Positions 63,514 to 64,000 of a stretch of DNA of 64,000 nt are shown piece by piece; position 1 is the stretch's first letter; each line of letters opens with the position of its first letter. The notes under the pieces were generated by a model. That model was not told where the DNA came from. It was given only the letters and a program-made list of their open reading frames with translations, and did no database searches. Made by a program: the position numbers and the translations under genes. The stretch covers positions 18,832,062-18,896,061 of the forward strand of contig OU612074.1 in assembly GCA_914767715.1 (NCBI GenBank), written 5' to 3'. This DNA comes from Membranipora membranacea (taxonomy: Eukaryota; Bryozoa; Gymnolaemata; Cheilostomatida; Membraniporidae).

Positions 63514-64000
63514 TAAGATAAGTCTCGGTAAATATACAGCCACTAAATTATCGATGGATTTGGCCAGTCTAAGCCACTTTGGGCCAGTCTGGACCATTTT
63601 TTGAATCGATAAGAATCTTGCTTACTTTTTGAAGGTCTTTAACTTGACAAAAGTTTTTCTTTGGATTGATTGGGCCAGTCTGGGCTGCATTTAAATCATC
63701 CATGATAATAGTTCAATTTTTTATCCCTATCAAATATTTTATCCATGTCCTGTAGCAAGCCAGCGGATTATTCTCACAAGGTGAGTTAAATTGTGGTATT
63801 TATCAAATCTTGTTTCCTGTGCGATGAAGAGACCTGTTGTTCTGCCAGTTAATTGTCTTCAAAAATAAAGTCTCAAGAGGAATACCCACCAAATGTCGGG
63901 GAGACACTAGACATCTAGGTCATATGTGAGATTATAAACCCTCAACGCTATTGAAATATTCCACCGCTTATAATTTGTTGATTTTTACACAGATTGATAC
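63514..64000. other. no gene seen
   Basis: Two or three copies of a short phrase (gggccagtctgg) at about 63,560-63,690 and otherwise unremarkable sequence. Confidence 0.4.

Overview
This is invertebrate metazoan DNA: AT-rich, spliced genes with GT/AG introns, extracellular-domain cassettes (NHL propeller, sushi/CCP, hyalin-repeat-like), and Ty3/gypsy, Ngaro (tyrosine-recombinase), LINE and hAT-type mobile elements. I cannot name the species from the sequence.

The backbone is a tandem array of paralogous genes, all on the minus strand. The founder architecture is best seen in unit 4 (57,275 to 52,018): a two-exon signal peptide, one large NHL beta-propeller exon, two hyalin-repeat(HYR)-like exons, one CCP/sushi exon, and a last exon with a transmembrane helix and a tyrosine-containing tail. 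From the NHL exon on, every exon junction is in phase 1, and the spliced exons add up to a 654-residue frame. Unit 2 (41,435 to 12,175) is also open: signal peptide, NHL, three CCP exons, TM/tail, 624 residues, spread over 29 kb because two large mobile elements sit in its introns. An extra TM/tail exon (7,550-7,824) beside a frameshifted CCP exon (7,951-8,163) lies downstream. Unit 3 (50,611 to 46,886) has lost its 5' exons and carries a nonsense codon and frameshifts. Unit 1 (3,202 to 527) has all early exons but a 4-nt deletion in the NHL exon and no TATA box. Units 1 and 3 end in a HYR-like exon with its own stop and no membrane segment, so the array holds membrane-anchored and secreted 3' ends.

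Mobile elements: (i) a Ngaro-like retrotransposon (33,926-41,060, minus) with split direct repeats, an SGNH hydrolase, a zinc-finger Gag, RT-RNase H and tyrosine recombinase, inside intron 2 of unit 2; (ii) a degenerate gypsy element (16,715-30,622, minus, 247-bp LTRs, apparent 5-bp target duplication) between CCP exons of unit 2; (iii) nested in it, a very young LTR element (19,619-29,959, minus) with apparently identical 2,785-bp LTRs and a 1,151-codon Gag frame but no recognisable pol; (iv) a large inverted-repeat element (about 3,905-6,480); (v) two copies of a 420-446 bp hAT-like non-autonomous element duplicated with the array; (vi) a LINE remnant (58.5-59.7 kb) and a broken transposase-like fragment (63.1-63.5 kb).

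The right-hand end (59.7-63.0 kb), 8.2-10.6 kb and 43.4-46.4 kb show no supported gene. The array looks like a fast-evolving cell-surface receptor family: repeated exon duplication, pseudogene units, secreted and membrane forms, and an ITIM-like tail motif in two of the three tails. That functional reading is inference.
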